From assembly GCF_000725485.1 (NCBI RefSeq), contig NZ_JOAG01000021.1, positions 1-64,000 of the forward strand: DNA of 64,000 nt. The letters are read 5' to 3'. The stretch comes from Nonomuraea candida. GTDB lineage: Bacteria; Actinomycetota; Actinomycetes; Streptosporangiales; Streptosporangiaceae. A model generated the notes under the pieces. It saw only the letters and a list, made by a program, of their open reading frames with translations. It did no database searches and had not been told where the DNA came from. Positions 7,469 to 15,079 of the stretch are shown here, in pieces (within the stretch, counting starts at the first letter, position 1; every line of letters starts with the position of its first letter). Made by a program: the position numbers and the translations under genes.

Positions 7469-8230
7469 TCAGAGGGCCGCGCGGCGGGCGTTGGCGTGGA
7501 TGGCGTCGCGCAGGTAGCGGGCCAGGCCGGGGGCGGCGGCGTCGAGGGTGGCGGTGAAGCGGGGGTCGTCGACGTACAGGTCGCCCAGGCGGGCGTGCAG
7601 GTCGTGGCCGCAGTCGTAGAACCAGCGGCCGATGTGGCCGCGGTGGCGCTCGGCGAGGTCCATGACGCGGGGGTCGCCGGCGGGCAGGCCGGCCTTGAGG
7701 GCGGCCACGAGGTCGCCGGTGAGGGCGGCGGCCTCGGCCTTGAGCTGGAGCCAGTCGGCCTTGGTGTAGGAGGCGACGCGGCGGCGGCTCTGCTCGTAGG
7801 CGGCGCTGCCGCCCCAGCGGCGCTCGGTCTCGGCGTCGTGGTCCTCGGGGCGGAAGTCGCCGAAGATCTCGAAACGTTCGGCGGGGGTGAGGGCGATGCC
7901 GGTGGCGCGGGCCTGGATGGCGCGCTCGACGGCGGCGATGACCTCGTGCAGGCGCTCGGCCTTGCGGGTGAGCAGCTCGTGCTGGCGGCGCAGGTGGGTG
8001 AGCTCGTCGGCGTGGGGGGCGTCGAGGATGACGGCGATCTCGTCGAGGGGGAAGCCGAGCTCGCGGTAGAGGAGGATCTGCTGCAGCCGGGTCAGGTCGT
8101 CGTCGGTGTAGCGGCGGTAGCCGGTGCCGGTGCGCTCGCCGGGGGTGAGCAGGCCGATCTCGTCGTAGTGGTGGAGGGTGCGCACGGTGACGCCGGCGAG
8201 CCTGGCGACCTGTCCCACGGAGAAGCTCAT
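7469..8230 (-). CDS. MerR family regulator with TipAS-like effector domain
   Basis: A 253-aa protein. Residues 1-75 form a MerR HTH (MSFSVGQVARLAGVTVRTLHHYDEIGLLTP...YRRYTDDDL), followed by a coiled-coil dimer helix (about 78-115). The C-terminal half (AERFEIFGDF..., then WLQLKAEAAALTGDLVAALKAG and HIGRWFYDC) matches the TipAS drug-recognition domain of TipAL-type regulators, which bind thiopeptides or other hydrophobic ligands. ATG 8230 is where the HTH starts. It is divergent from a second MerR gene. The 131-bp gap must hold both promoters. Confidence 0.9.
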   Translation of the reverse strand: MSFSVGQVARLAGVTVRTLHHYDEIGLLTPGERTGTGYRRYTDDDLTRLQQILLYRELGFPLDEIAVILDAPHADELTHLRRQHELLTRKAERLHEVIAAVERAIQARATGIALTPAERFEIFGDFRPEDHDAETERRWGGSAAYEQSRRRVASYTKADWLQLKAEAAALTGDLVAALKAGLPAGDPRVMDLAERHRGHIGRWFYDCGHDLHARLGDLYVDDPRFTATLDAAAPGLARYLRDAIHANARRAAL

Positions 8231-8361
8231 GGGGTTCAGCCTGCCGGGTGACGTGACGTGAGGGTCAACAGGGCCCCGCAAAAGAGGCACGGAAAAAGGG
8301 GGCACGGAAAAGAGGGGGCCGGTTGGACTCTCCCCCACGGGGAGGGGCCAGGGTGGGGGGC

Positions 8362-9171
8362 GTGGAAGAGGAGTTGCTGCCGATCGGGCAGTTCGCCCGG
8401 CTGGGGCGGTTGAGCGTCAAACAGCTGCGGCATTACGACGAGCTGGGGTTGTTGCGGCCGGCGTACGTGGACGCGGAGACGGGTTACCGCTACTACCGGG
8501 CCTCGCAGGCGCGTACGGCGTTGTCGATCGGGCTGCTGCGGTCGCTGGACGTGCCGCTGGCGGTGGTGGGCGAGGTGCTGGCGGGGTCGGCGGGCGTGCT
8601 GGAGGGCGTGCGCGCGGAGCTGGAGGCCGAGCTGGCGCGGCGGCGGCGGACCCTGGCGACGCTGGAGCGGGTGATGGCGCAGGGGTTGCCGGCGGCGCCG
8701 GTGCGGGTGGTGGCCGAGCCCGCGCGGCGGGCGCTGCTGGTACGGGAGCGGGCGGCCGGCGCGGAGGACGTGGGACGCGCCACGTCGGCGGCGATCGCGC
8801 GGCTGCTGCGCACGCAGGCGGCGCGGGTGACGCCGGTGCGGCTGATCGGGCTGTTCCCGGTGGACGTGGGCGAGGTGGTGGAGGTGTCGGCCGCGCTGCT
8901 GCTCGCCGGAGGGGCCGCCGGAGGGGCCGGCTGGGAGGACGGTGAGGGGGCGCAGGTACGGGTGCTGCCGGGCGGGTTGTTCGCCCGGGCGACGCATGTG
9001 GGCCCCTACGACCAGATCTCGCTGACCGCGCACGCCGTTCTGGCCTGGTGCGCGGAGCGGCGGCACGTGGTGCGGGGCCCGCTTCGCGAGGTGTACGTGT
9101 CGGACCCGGCTGTGACGCCGCCGGAGGAGCTGGTGACGCATCTGATGGTCTGCCTGGAGGAGGAGCCGTGA
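8362..9171 (+). CDS. MerR family regulator with GyrI-like (BmrR-type) effector domain
   Basis: A 269-aa protein. The MerR HTH ([39 protein letters not shown]) is followed by a dimerisation helix and a C-terminal GyrI/Rob-type domain ([20 protein letters not shown], then VYVSDP...[13 protein letters not shown]), which in BmrR binds lipophilic cations. GTG 8362 directly precedes the conserved E-x-L-x-x-I-G-x-F; GTG 8353 is an alternative. No transporter is adjacent, so the target is unknown. It is divergent from the TipAS-type MerR gene, and a strong hairpin (9232-9265) follows. Confidence 0.9.
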   Translation: MEEELLPIGQFARLGRLSVKQLRHYDELGLLRPAYVDAETGYRYYRASQARTALSIGLLRSLDVPLAVVGEVLAGSAGVLEGVRAELEAELARRRRTLATLERVMAQGLPAAPVRVVAEPARRALLVRERAAGAEDVGRATSAAIARLLRTQAARVTPVRLIGLFPVDVGEVVEVSAALLLAGGAAGGAGWEDGEGAQVRVLPGGLFARATHVGPYDQISLTAHAVLAWCAERRHVVRGPLREVYVSDPAVTPPEELVTHLMVCLEEEP

Positions 9172-9231
9172 GCGCGGGCCCGGCCTCGTAGGGGTGTGCG
9201 GGACGCCGGTGCGCGAGGTCGGCGCCCGTGT

Positions 9232-9265
9232 CCGCCCGTGCCCGGGGACGGGCGGGCACGGGCGG
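9232..9265 (+). terminator. 12-bp perfect stem-loop
   Basis: CCGCCCGTGCCC (9232-9243) pairs with GGGCACGGGCGG (9254-9265) over a 10-base loop, 60 bp after the MerR stop. GC-rich hairpins of this kind without long T-runs are usual actinomycete terminators. Confidence 0.6.
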
Positions 9266-9899
9266 GTGGCGTTTCCCATGGCGGGGTCAAAAGTTCCTGC
9301 GGCTTCTTGACCTGGGCGGCTTTGCGCTGGGCGCGGGCTTAGCCTGGAGGTGACGGCGGGTCCGGTGGCCGTGTCGGGGTGCCGGGCGGTGTCGTTTCGA
9401 GTCCATGACGACGGTGATGACCAGTGCCTTTCGCGGGGCCGCCCGGCCGGCGTCGCCCGTGGGGGCGATGGCGTGGGAGGGGTGGCCGGTGATCGTCCCC
9501 GGTGTCGTGCGCGGGGGGCCGCGGGCGGCCTGTGCGGGCCTGCCCGCCCGGTGCGCGGCCAGTGCCGCCCGGTGCGGCGCCGGCGGTGTCCGGCCGGGAC
9601 GGGCGGGACGACCGGGCCGGGTGGGACGGGCGGGCCGTGTGGGACGCCGTAGGGCCGCGCCTGCCCGGCTGTCCGCCCAGGGGCCCGGGCGGGGGGCGGC
9701 TCCGGCCGGCGGGCCGGGGCGGGACGAGGTGCGGCGGCCGCCGGGGCGGCGCACCTTAACCGCGGGGGAAGGCGGGCGCAGGCGCGGCCGGGTGGCGGTT
9801 GTGAAGCGCTTCGGCCGGCGCACCCCGGCGTGCGCCGCAGGAGTCCTGGCCGCCACCCGGCCGCGGTGCGCGCGGGGGGCCGTGCGGCCGGAGCCGGGG
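9266..9899. other. Long GC-rich stretch without a convincing gene
   Basis: Open frames exist on both strands (for example 9287-9856 minus and 9405 onward plus), but they translate to Arg/Pro/Ala/Gly-rich sequence without domains. The short region around 9296-9350 (AAGTTCCTGCGGCTTCTTGA and after) is less GC-rich and could hold a promoter. I cannot assign one. Confidence 0.4.
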
Positions 9900-10016
9900 T
9901 TATCGCGGCCGGCTGAGCCTGGCGATCGCGTTCAGGGCGGCGTTCGAGGCGGCGTTCACGGCGGTGTTCAAGGCGGCGTTCAGGGTGGTGTTCGCCACCA
10001 GGCGGACCCCCGCCAT
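9900..10016 (-). CDS. 38-aa protein made of four-residue (x-Leu-Asn-x) repeats
   Basis: The ATG at 10016 has AGGA five bases upstream. The product begins MAGVRLVANTTLNAALNTAV and continues with further Ala-Ala-(Ser/Leu)-Asn repeats before ending IARLSRPR. Underlying it is an imperfect 12-bp repeat (on the plus strand, forms of TTCAAGGCGGTG). A second ORF of the same type (41 aa) lies at 42109-42234, where gene overlaps argue strongly that it is translated. The repeat would form an amphipathic or Asn-lined helix with a period of four residues. No partner gene is adjacent here: the next gene downstream on this strand is the MerR gene 1.7 kb away. Function unknown. Confidence 0.5.
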   Translation of the reverse strand: MAGVRLVANTTLNAALNTAVNAASNAALNAIARLSRPR

Positions 10017-10366
10017 CGAGATCCTGCGCGAGCCGCCGGCCGGCCACCCCACCGGGACCGGGCGCCGGTCCTGTGCCCCGCTCGCGGGCCCGCGCGCGGG
10101 CCCTTCGTGAGGTGCGGGCTCATCCCCCGGGCGGGGGTGCGGGCCGGCAGGCCGCGCCGCTGCGTTCCGGCCCCGGACCACGGGTTATTACCCGGCCGCC
10201 CGCGACAGCGGGATTGTCACCCCGGACGGGGTCGGCCCGCGCCGGCGGCTTGTCACTCCGAGCGGGGTGTCACCGGAGATGGCGGTCCGGAAGGCGGCGA
10301 CGGGGTGGCGGCGACGGGCTTTCAGGCCGGGGGAGTCACGGGGAGGTTCTCCGGCGCGGGACGGGG
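10017..10366. other. Intergenic region between the repeat peptide and TetR, no gene seen
   Basis: GC-rich sequence with short repeats of CCGGGCGGGG-type words. The frames crossing it lack domains. The TetR gene converges on it from the right. Confidence 0.4.
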
Positions 10367-10945
10367 TCAGCGCAGGAAGCGGTGGATGGCGTGGCGGATC
10401 TGCTGCGGCGTCATCGGGTCGGTCGACAGGGCGCTGTGCAGCACGAGCCCCTCGATGAGAGCGTCCAGCTCGCGGGCGGTGGCGGGGTCGAAGTGGCGTT
10501 CCAGCGCCCGGCGGCTGCGCGCCATCCAGGACTGGGTGACGGCGCGCAGGGCGGGGTCGCGGGCGGCGGCGGCGTACAGCTCCACGGACAGGACGAGGTC
10601 GTGCCGGGAGCCGAGCAGGTCGTCGGCCACCAGGGTGATGACCGCCTCGACGGCCGCGTCCCGGTCGGGGGCGGCGGCGAGGCGTTCGTCGAAGAGGCGG
10701 GCCACCGTCTCGGCGTGGCGGGTGAACGCCTCGGCGAGCACCTCTTGCAGGGAGGTGAAGTGGTAGGTCATGGAGCCCAGGGGCACGTCGGCGGCGCGGG
10801 CGATCTCGCGGTGGGTGGTGGCGGCGGCGCCGCGCTCGGCGATCACGGTGAGCGCGGCGTCGATCAGCCGGTCGCGCCGCCCGGGGTCGTGCCGCCGTGG
10901 CCGGCGTCGCGGGGCGGGCGGTCGCGGCGTGTCCGTCCCGCTCAT
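10367..10945 (-). CDS. TetR/AcrR family regulator
   Basis: 192 aa. The N-terminal TetR HTH begins near residue 25: DRLIDAALTVIAERGAAATTHREIARAADVPLGSMTYHFTSLQEVL. The rest is an all-helical ligand-binding/dimer domain. Its composition around PLGSMTYHF resembles TetR proteins of the BetI/RutR-like group. ATG 10945 is chosen because the N-terminal extension to 11095 is antisense-type Pro/Arg-rich sequence. It lies 55 bp downstream of the acetyltransferase gene on the same strand, so they could be co-transcribed. Ligand and target unknown. Confidence 0.88.
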   Translation of the reverse strand: MSGTDTPRPPAPRRRPRRHDPGRRDRLIDAALTVIAERGAAATTHREIARAADVPLGSMTYHFTSLQEVLAEAFTRHAETVARLFDERLAAAPDRDAAVEAVITLVADDLLGSRHDLVLSVELYAAAARDPALRAVTQSWMARSRRALERHFDPATARELDALIEGLVLHSALSTDPMTPQQIRHAIHRFLR

Positions 10946-11000
10946 GCCGCGCCGCCGCTCGTCGTGCCGGCCCCCGGGACGGTCCTGACGGTCCTGACGG

Positions 11001-11729
11001 TCACGGGGAAGGCCGGGTGGTGGGCGCGGAGGGCTGGGCGGGAGCAGCGGGCCCCGCGGCGGCCTCGCCGCCGGGCCCCATACGCGACTCGGCACGCGAC
11101 TCGGTGGTCTCGGAGGTCGGCTCGGCGGGCGGCAGGGTGTGGGGCTCGGTGCCGGGTTCGATGGTGCGGATGACGCGGGCGGGGTTGCCCACCGCGACGA
11201 CGTTCGCCGGCAGGTCGCGGGTGACGACCGCGCCGGCCCCGACGACGGTGTTGTCGCCGATCGTGACGCCGGGCAGGACGATCGCCCCGCTGCCCAGCCA
11301 GACGTTGTCGCCGATGGCGATCGGCCGGGCGGCCTCCCACTTGGCGCGCCGCAGCTGCGGGTCGATCGGGTGGGTGGGCGTCATGAGCTGCACGTTGGCG
11401 CCGATCTGCACGTCGTCGCCGATGGTGATCGGGGCGACGTCCAGGGCGACGAGGCCGTAGTTGGCGAACGATCGGGCGCCGATGCGGATGTGGGCGCCGT
11501 AGTCGACGCGCAGGGGCGGCCGGATCTCGGTGCCCTCGCCGACGTGGCCCAGCAGCTCGGTGAGCAGCCGGCGCCGCTCCCGCCTGTCCCGGGCCGGTGC
11601 GCTGTTGTACGCCTCCATCAGCTCCGCGGCGCGCAGCAGCTGCTCGGCCAGCTCCGGATCGTCGGCGAGGTAGAGGTCGCCGGCGATCATCCGTTCGCGC
11701 ATGGTGCGCTGGTCCCCGTCATGCATCAT
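11001..11729 (-). CDS. Hexapeptide sugar O-acetyltransferase (maltose/galactoside type)
   Basis: 242 aa. The N-terminus (MRERMIAGDLYLADDPELAEQLLRA) is the Mac domain of maltose O-acetyltransferases. Next comes a left-handed beta-helix of hexapeptide repeats (PITIGDDVQIGANVQLMTPTH, IAIGDNVWLGSGAIVLPGVTIGDNTVVGAGAVV), ending at NPARVIR. The His in TPTHPI is the family catalytic base. It acetylates a sugar hydroxyl from acetyl-CoA. About 45 extra Pro/Ala/Ser-rich residues at the C-terminus are unusual. ATG 11729 or 11726 is the start. It is divergent from an XRE regulator across a 17-bp perfect palindrome. Confidence 0.9.
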   Translation of the reverse strand: MMHDGDQRTMRERMIAGDLYLADDPELAEQLLRAAELMEAYNSAPARDRRERRRLLTELLGHVGEGTEIRPPLRVDYGAHIRIGARSFANYGLVALDVAPITIGDDVQIGANVQLMTPTHPIDPQLRRAKWEAARPIAIGDNVWLGSGAIVLPGVTIGDNTVVGAGAVVTRDLPANVVAVGNPARVIRTIEPGTEPHTLPPAEPTSETTESRAESRMGPGGEAAAGPAAPAQPSAPTTRPSP

Positions 11730-11739
11730 ACGGACAACC

Positions 11740-11756
11740 GTACACATCATGTGTAC
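11740..11756. promoter_or_regulatory. Perfect 17-bp palindrome, probable operator
   Basis: GTACACAT-C-ATGTGTAC sits 11 bp upstream of the acetyltransferase start, in the gap shared with the XRE gene. It is AT-rich against its surroundings and is the natural candidate site for the XRE repressor at 11818. Confidence 0.6.
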
Positions 11757-11817
11757 GCACGTACAAAAAGGGGGTCGTCCCGGCGGGCCGGGGGGGAGGC
11801 CGGTATAGAGTGGGGCC

Positions 11818-12072
11818 ATGGTGCGACCTCCGCTGACCCCCGAGGAGCGGCTCCGCGGCGAGCAGCTCGGCCAGGTGCTGCGCCAGGCCCGCGGCGAGCG
11901 CAGCATCGTCGAGGTCGCGGCGGCGGCGGGCATGTCCGCCGAGACCCTCCGCAAGATCGAGACCGGCCGCATCGCCACGCCGGCGTTCTTCACGATCGCC
12001 GCCCTGGCCGATGTGCTCGGCATCTCCCTCGACCGGCTCGCCACCCGTTCCACCCCGGCCGCCGCCCCCTGA
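11818..12072 (+). CDS. XRE-type HTH transcriptional regulator, 84 aa
   Basis: A single Cro/C1-type HTH domain: LGQVLRQARGERSIVEVAAAAGMSAETLRKIETGRIATPAFFTIAALADVLGISLDRL. The recognition helix is AETLRKIETGR. It has no effector domain, so it acts as a small dimer. A ligand-free repressor is typical for this size. It starts at ATG 11818, 89 bp from the divergent acetyltransferase, with the palindrome 11740-11756 between them. Its role as regulator of that acetyltransferase is inferred from the layout. Confidence 0.88.
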   Translation: MVRPPLTPEERLRGEQLGQVLRQARGERSIVEVAAAAGMSAETLRKIETGRIATPAFFTIAALADVLGISLDRLATRSTPAAAP

Positions 12073-12396
12073 CATTCCCGGCCGGGGCGCAGGAGGTCAT
12101 CGGGCAGGCGTGGGCCTCCACGCGGAGGTCGTCGTCGTCGCGCCCCCGGAGATCGTTTCATGGGTGTTTCATCCGTCCACCTGTTTGCACCGACCTATGA
12201 ACAGCGTTCACCCTGGACGCGTCCCGCTGGGAGTGCTGTTTCATAGGTGGTCGCTTGTGAAACACGTGCTGTTCGAGACCGCCTACGTGTTCGGTATCCG
12301 CGCCTCTGAAAGTCTGCGGCCTGCACGACGAAGCGGGCACCAGCTGAGGGATCTTGGTGATCACGATCCATCTCAGCGCCGGGGGCTGTCCACCGG
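12073..12396. other. Intergenic region with several GTTTCAT words
   Basis: No gene is seen. GTTTCAT occurs at 12155-12161 and 12166-12172 (11 bp apart) and again in the hairpin element at 12236-12263. The spacing of about one helical turn suggests a cluster of protein-binding sites. Confidence 0.45.
12236..12263. repeat. GTTTC-ended hairpin element, copy 1
   Basis: A 28-bp element that can fold with outer arms GTTTCA/TGAAAC and inner arms AGGTGG/TCGCTT (using G-T pairs). It matches 23 of 28 bases of the element at 41165-41192. Both are preceded at about the same distance by CCTGGACG (here 12212-12219). Function unknown: possibly a mobile remnant, an RNA structure or a protein site. Confidence 0.5.
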
Positions 12397-13290
12397 TCAC
12401 TCGTGTCCGGCGACGCCGGGTCCGACCTGGCGGGCGGTGTGAGCGAAGGAGCGGATCAGGTCGGTTTCGGTGGCGGTGCGCCACAGCAGCGCCCACCGTG
12501 CTGGAGGTGCGTCGCGAATCGGTACGTAGACGATGTCGGGCCGGGAGTGGTAACGGCCGGCGTGGGAGTGTACGAGCGCGACGGCTTCGCCGTTGGACAG
12601 GATCGGCAGCAGTTCGCTCTCGGCCGTGACGGCCGGCCCCACGCGGATCGGCCGCCCGCCGGGGGTGTGGCTGGGGACGAGGGCCTGCCGCCAGTAGTCG
12701 GGTTTGGCGCCACCGATGACGATCTCGTCGGCCAGGTCCTCGTACGACACCGTTTCCCGCTGGGCCAGGCGGTGGCCGGCGCCGACGGCGAGGACGACGG
12801 GCTCGACGCGGACGAGCGGCCCGACGGTGAGGTCGGCCTCCCTGATCGGCAGCCAGGCGATCTGGACGTCGACCTCCCCGGCCCGCAAGGGCCCGAACGG
12901 GTCGCCGAACCCGACGTAGCGGATCTGTGCCTCGCACGCGGGATTGCGGGCGTGGAACCCGTCGAGCAGCGGCCGGAAGTCCTGGACGTTGCTGGAGAGC
13001 ATGCCCAGGCGCAGTACCTCGGTCTTTCCGCCGGCCGCGCGGATGGCGCGCTCCAGGCTCTCGTGCAGGCCGCGGTATATCGGCGCGAGGTCCTCGAAGA
13101 GCTGCCTGCCGATCGGCGTCAGCGTCACGGCCCGGTTGTTGCGTTCGAACAAGGCGGCGCCGATCCGGCGCTCCTGCTTCTTGATCGCCTGGCTGACACG
13201 GGCGGGTGTCACGTGCAACCGTTCGGCGGTCCGGCCGAAGTGCAGTTCCTCGGCCAGGGTCAGGAAGATCTCGATGTCCCGCAGCTCCAC
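12397..13290 (-). CDS. LysR family transcriptional regulator
   Basis: 297 aa. The N-terminal winged HTH is VELRDIEIFLTLAEELHFGRTAERLHVTPARVSQAIKKQERRIGAALFERNNRAVTLTPIG. The LysR substrate-binding fold runs from about residue 90 (LRLGMLSSNV) to the end. GTG 13290 is the start because the HTH begins immediately; the longer frame to 13536 has no homology. The VTPARVSQAIKKQE recognition helix is typical of LysR regulators near oxidoreductases, but no enzyme target is adjacent. A broken VOC gene lies divergently about 160 bp away and may be the lost target. Confidence 0.9.
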   Translation of the reverse strand: MELRDIEIFLTLAEELHFGRTAERLHVTPARVSQAIKKQERRIGAALFERNNRAVTLTPIGRQLFEDLAPIYRGLHESLERAIRAAGGKTEVLRLGMLSSNVQDFRPLLDGFHARNPACEAQIRYVGFGDPFGPLRAGEVDVQIAWLPIREADLTVGPLVRVEPVVLAVGAGHRLAQRETVSYEDLADEIVIGGAKPDYWRQALVPSHTPGGRPIRVGPAVTAESELLPILSNGEAVALVHSHAGRYHSRPDIVYVPIRDAPPARWALLWRTATETDLIRSFAHTARQVGPGVAGHE

Positions 13291-13451
13291 ACTTGCTCTT
13301 TCGTTGTTAAGCGAGAGGTTAAGGCACCTTATCGGAGCTGGCGTTGTCACCGGTGCCGGCTTGCGGCCAGGCTGGAGGGCGCCCGAAGAGATCACGATGG
13401 CTGGTGGTGCTCGCCGGGCTGTCGGATGTTCCGTTTCTGGGGAGGCGCTCT

Positions 13452-13638
13452 GCACATCATCAGCTCGGCCGTGTCGCTGAACGTCGACGACCTGGCGGCC
13501 TCCATCGATGTCTTCACCACGCATCTGGGCTTTCACGAGTCGGTGGCGGCCACAGGTTTCGTCATGCTCGCCCGTCCGGACGGCGCCGGCATCGTGGTGG
13601 TGGCGGCGCGGCGGCCGGCCCGGATGAGCGCTCGCGTG
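13452..13638 (+). pseudogene. VOC/glyoxalase-family gene, truncated
   Basis: Translation of this stretch gives LHIISSAVSLNVDDLAASIDVF...HLGFHESVAATGFVMLARPDGAGIVVV, the first beta-alpha-beta module of an actinobacterial VOC protein (usually about 120-130 aa). Homology stops at about residue 58, where the frame runs into antisense of the TetR gene. A good GGGGAGG lies before a CTG where an ATG would be expected, suggesting the start codon has also mutated. The second half, including the C-terminal metal ligand, is gone. Loss by deletion next to the TetR 3-prime end is the simplest explanation. Confidence 0.7.
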
Positions 13639-14220
13639 TCAGGGCTGTGGCCGAGGGCCCATACCAGCGAAGACCGCCTGGAGCACACGATCGATGTAAG
13701 CGGGCGTCAGCGGCTCGTGGGTGATCAGCAGCCTGAAGTACAACGGTCCCGACAGGAGCTCGAAGGCCAGGTCCAGGTCGAAGTCGGGGGCGAGCTGCCC
13801 TTGCTCTTGCGCAGCCTTGATCCGGGCCAGGGTGTCGGCGGCCTGGGGCTGGATGAAGCGTTCGTTGAGGGCCGCGGCGACTTCGGGGTTGTGCTGCGCC
13901 TCGCCGATCAGGTCCTGATACAGCGGTCCCCATGGCGGCCGGCCCAGCAGGTCGCAGGCCCGGGTCATCACCTGGCGCAGGTCGGCCACGATGTCACCGG
14001 TGTCGGGATGTTCCAGGCCTTGGGTGCGTGAGCTGAGGACGGCGTCGAGGAACAGCAGGGCCTTGGAGGGCCACCGGCGGTAGATGGTGTCCTTGCCGAC
14101 GCCGGCCCGGGCGGCGACCGCCTCCATGCTGAGCTTGGCGTAGCCGACCTCAAGGGCCAGGTCGAGGGCGGTCTGCATGATCGTTTCTGTCCGGTCGTGG
14201 GAGCGGCGGCGGGCGTTCAT
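13639..14220 (-). CDS. TetR/AcrR family regulator
   Basis: 193 aa. TetR HTH at residues 12-58 (IMQTALDLALEVGYAKLSMEAVAARAGVGKDTIYRRWPSKALLF). The C-terminal domain resembles the TetR_C_16/TetR_C_11 type common in actinobacteria (LLSGPLYFRLLITHEPLTPAYIDRVL). It is divergent from the acetyltransferase/esterase/monooxygenase cassette, 162 bp from its first gene, so it is probably the cassette repressor. The intervening region has an 8-3-8 perfect inverted repeat (14294-14312) and another copy of its half-site near 14238, close to this start. Confidence 0.92.
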   Translation of the reverse strand: MNARRRSHDRTETIMQTALDLALEVGYAKLSMEAVAARAGVGKDTIYRRWPSKALLFLDAVLSSRTQGLEHPDTGDIVADLRQVMTRACDLLGRPPWGPLYQDLIGEAQHNPEVAAALNERFIQPQAADTLARIKAAQEQGQLAPDFDLDLAFELLSGPLYFRLLITHEPLTPAYIDRVLQAVFAGMGPRPQP

Positions 14221-14293
14221 GGTGCCACCATATCGGGACGGGACGTCTGGTTTGACAATGGAGAAGACATTCTTGCACGCTTGGCGCAGCCAT

Positions 14294-14312
14294 ACGGGAC
14301 GCCCCGTCCCGT
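14294..14312. promoter_or_regulatory. Inverted repeat ACGGGACG-CCC-CGTCCCGT, probable TetR operator
   Basis: A perfect 8-3-8 palindrome lies between the divergent TetR and acetyltransferase genes. The half-site ACGGGACG recurs next to the TetR start (about 14237-14244). A TTGACA sequence at 14252-14257 could be a minus-35 for the cassette. Confidence 0.6.
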
Positions 14313-14382
14313 TTTCTGGTTCAAGGCATGCGCAGGTGGCCTTACTCCACCTGCGGGCCGGCTTTCAGAGAGGAAAGAGTTC

Positions 14383-15039
14383 GTGACCTCCGCTGTTCCC
14401 GCCGATCCGACCGTGGTGCACCCGATGCCCGGCCAGCCCCGGGTGGTGCTGCTCAAGCCGCTGGTCACCTCGCCGCTGATCGAGGTGGGAGAGTTCTCCT
14501 ACTATGACGATCCGGATGATCCGACCGCGTTCGAGACCCGCAACGTGCTGTACCACTACGGGCCGGAGAAGCTGGTCATCGGGAGGTTCTGCGCGCTGGG
14601 CACCGGGGTGCGGTTCATCATGAACGGCGCCAACCACCGCATGGACGGGCCCTCGACGTTCCCGTTCCCGATCATGGGCGGGTCCTGGGCCGGGCACTTC
14701 GACCTCATCAGCGGCCTGCCCGGCCGGGGTGACACCGTGGTCGGCCACGACGTGTGGTTCGGCTACGGGGCCACGGTGATGCCGGGCGTGCGGATCGGGC
14801 ACGGCGCGATCATCGCCTCCGGCGCCGTGGTGGTCGACGACGTGCCCGACTACGGCATCGTCGGCGGCAACCCCGCCCGGCTCATCCGCCGCCGCCACAG
14901 CGACGCCGACATCGCCCGGCTCCTGGCGGTGGCGTGGTGGGACTGGCCGCTGGAGCACATCACCACGCACGTCCGGACGATCATGTCCGGCAGCGTCGAC
15001 GACCTGGAGCGTGCGGCTTCCGCGCTGCCGCACCTCTGA
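14383..15039 (+). CDS. Vat/CatB-type xenobiotic O-acetyltransferase
   Basis: 218 aa. The hexapeptide-repeat family of streptogramin (Vat) and chloramphenicol (CatB) acetyltransferases. Landmarks are YYDDPDDPTAFETRNVLYHY, LVIGRFCALGTGVRFIMNGANHRMDG (His of NH-R-M is the catalytic base), TVVGHDVWFGYGATVMPGVRIGHGAIIASGAVV and NPARLIRRR. GTG 14383 has AGGAAAG upstream; the longer frame from 14197 is antisense of the regulator. It starts a plus-strand series followed by an erythromycin-esterase homologue after 40 bp. Its real substrate may be any hydroxylated xenobiotic. Confidence 0.9.
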   Translation: MTSAVPADPTVVHPMPGQPRVVLLKPLVTSPLIEVGEFSYYDDPDDPTAFETRNVLYHYGPEKLVIGRFCALGTGVRFIMNGANHRMDGPSTFPFPIMGGSWAGHFDLISGLPGRGDTVVGHDVWFGYGATVMPGVRIGHGAIIASGAVVVDDVPDYGIVGGNPARLIRRRHSDADIARLLAVAWWDWPLEHITTHVRTIMSGSVDDLERAASALPHL

Positions 15040-15079
15040 TCCATTCCGTACCAGAGCACGACAGAATCGGTTCATCAGC

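Noticed and set aside
9287..9856. A 189-codon minus-strand frame, and an overlapping 453-codon plus-strand frame from 9405, in the long gap
   Set aside because: Both are Arg/Pro/Ala/Gly-rich with no domain, no ribosome binding site and no codon-position pattern; typical of GC-rich non-coding DNA.
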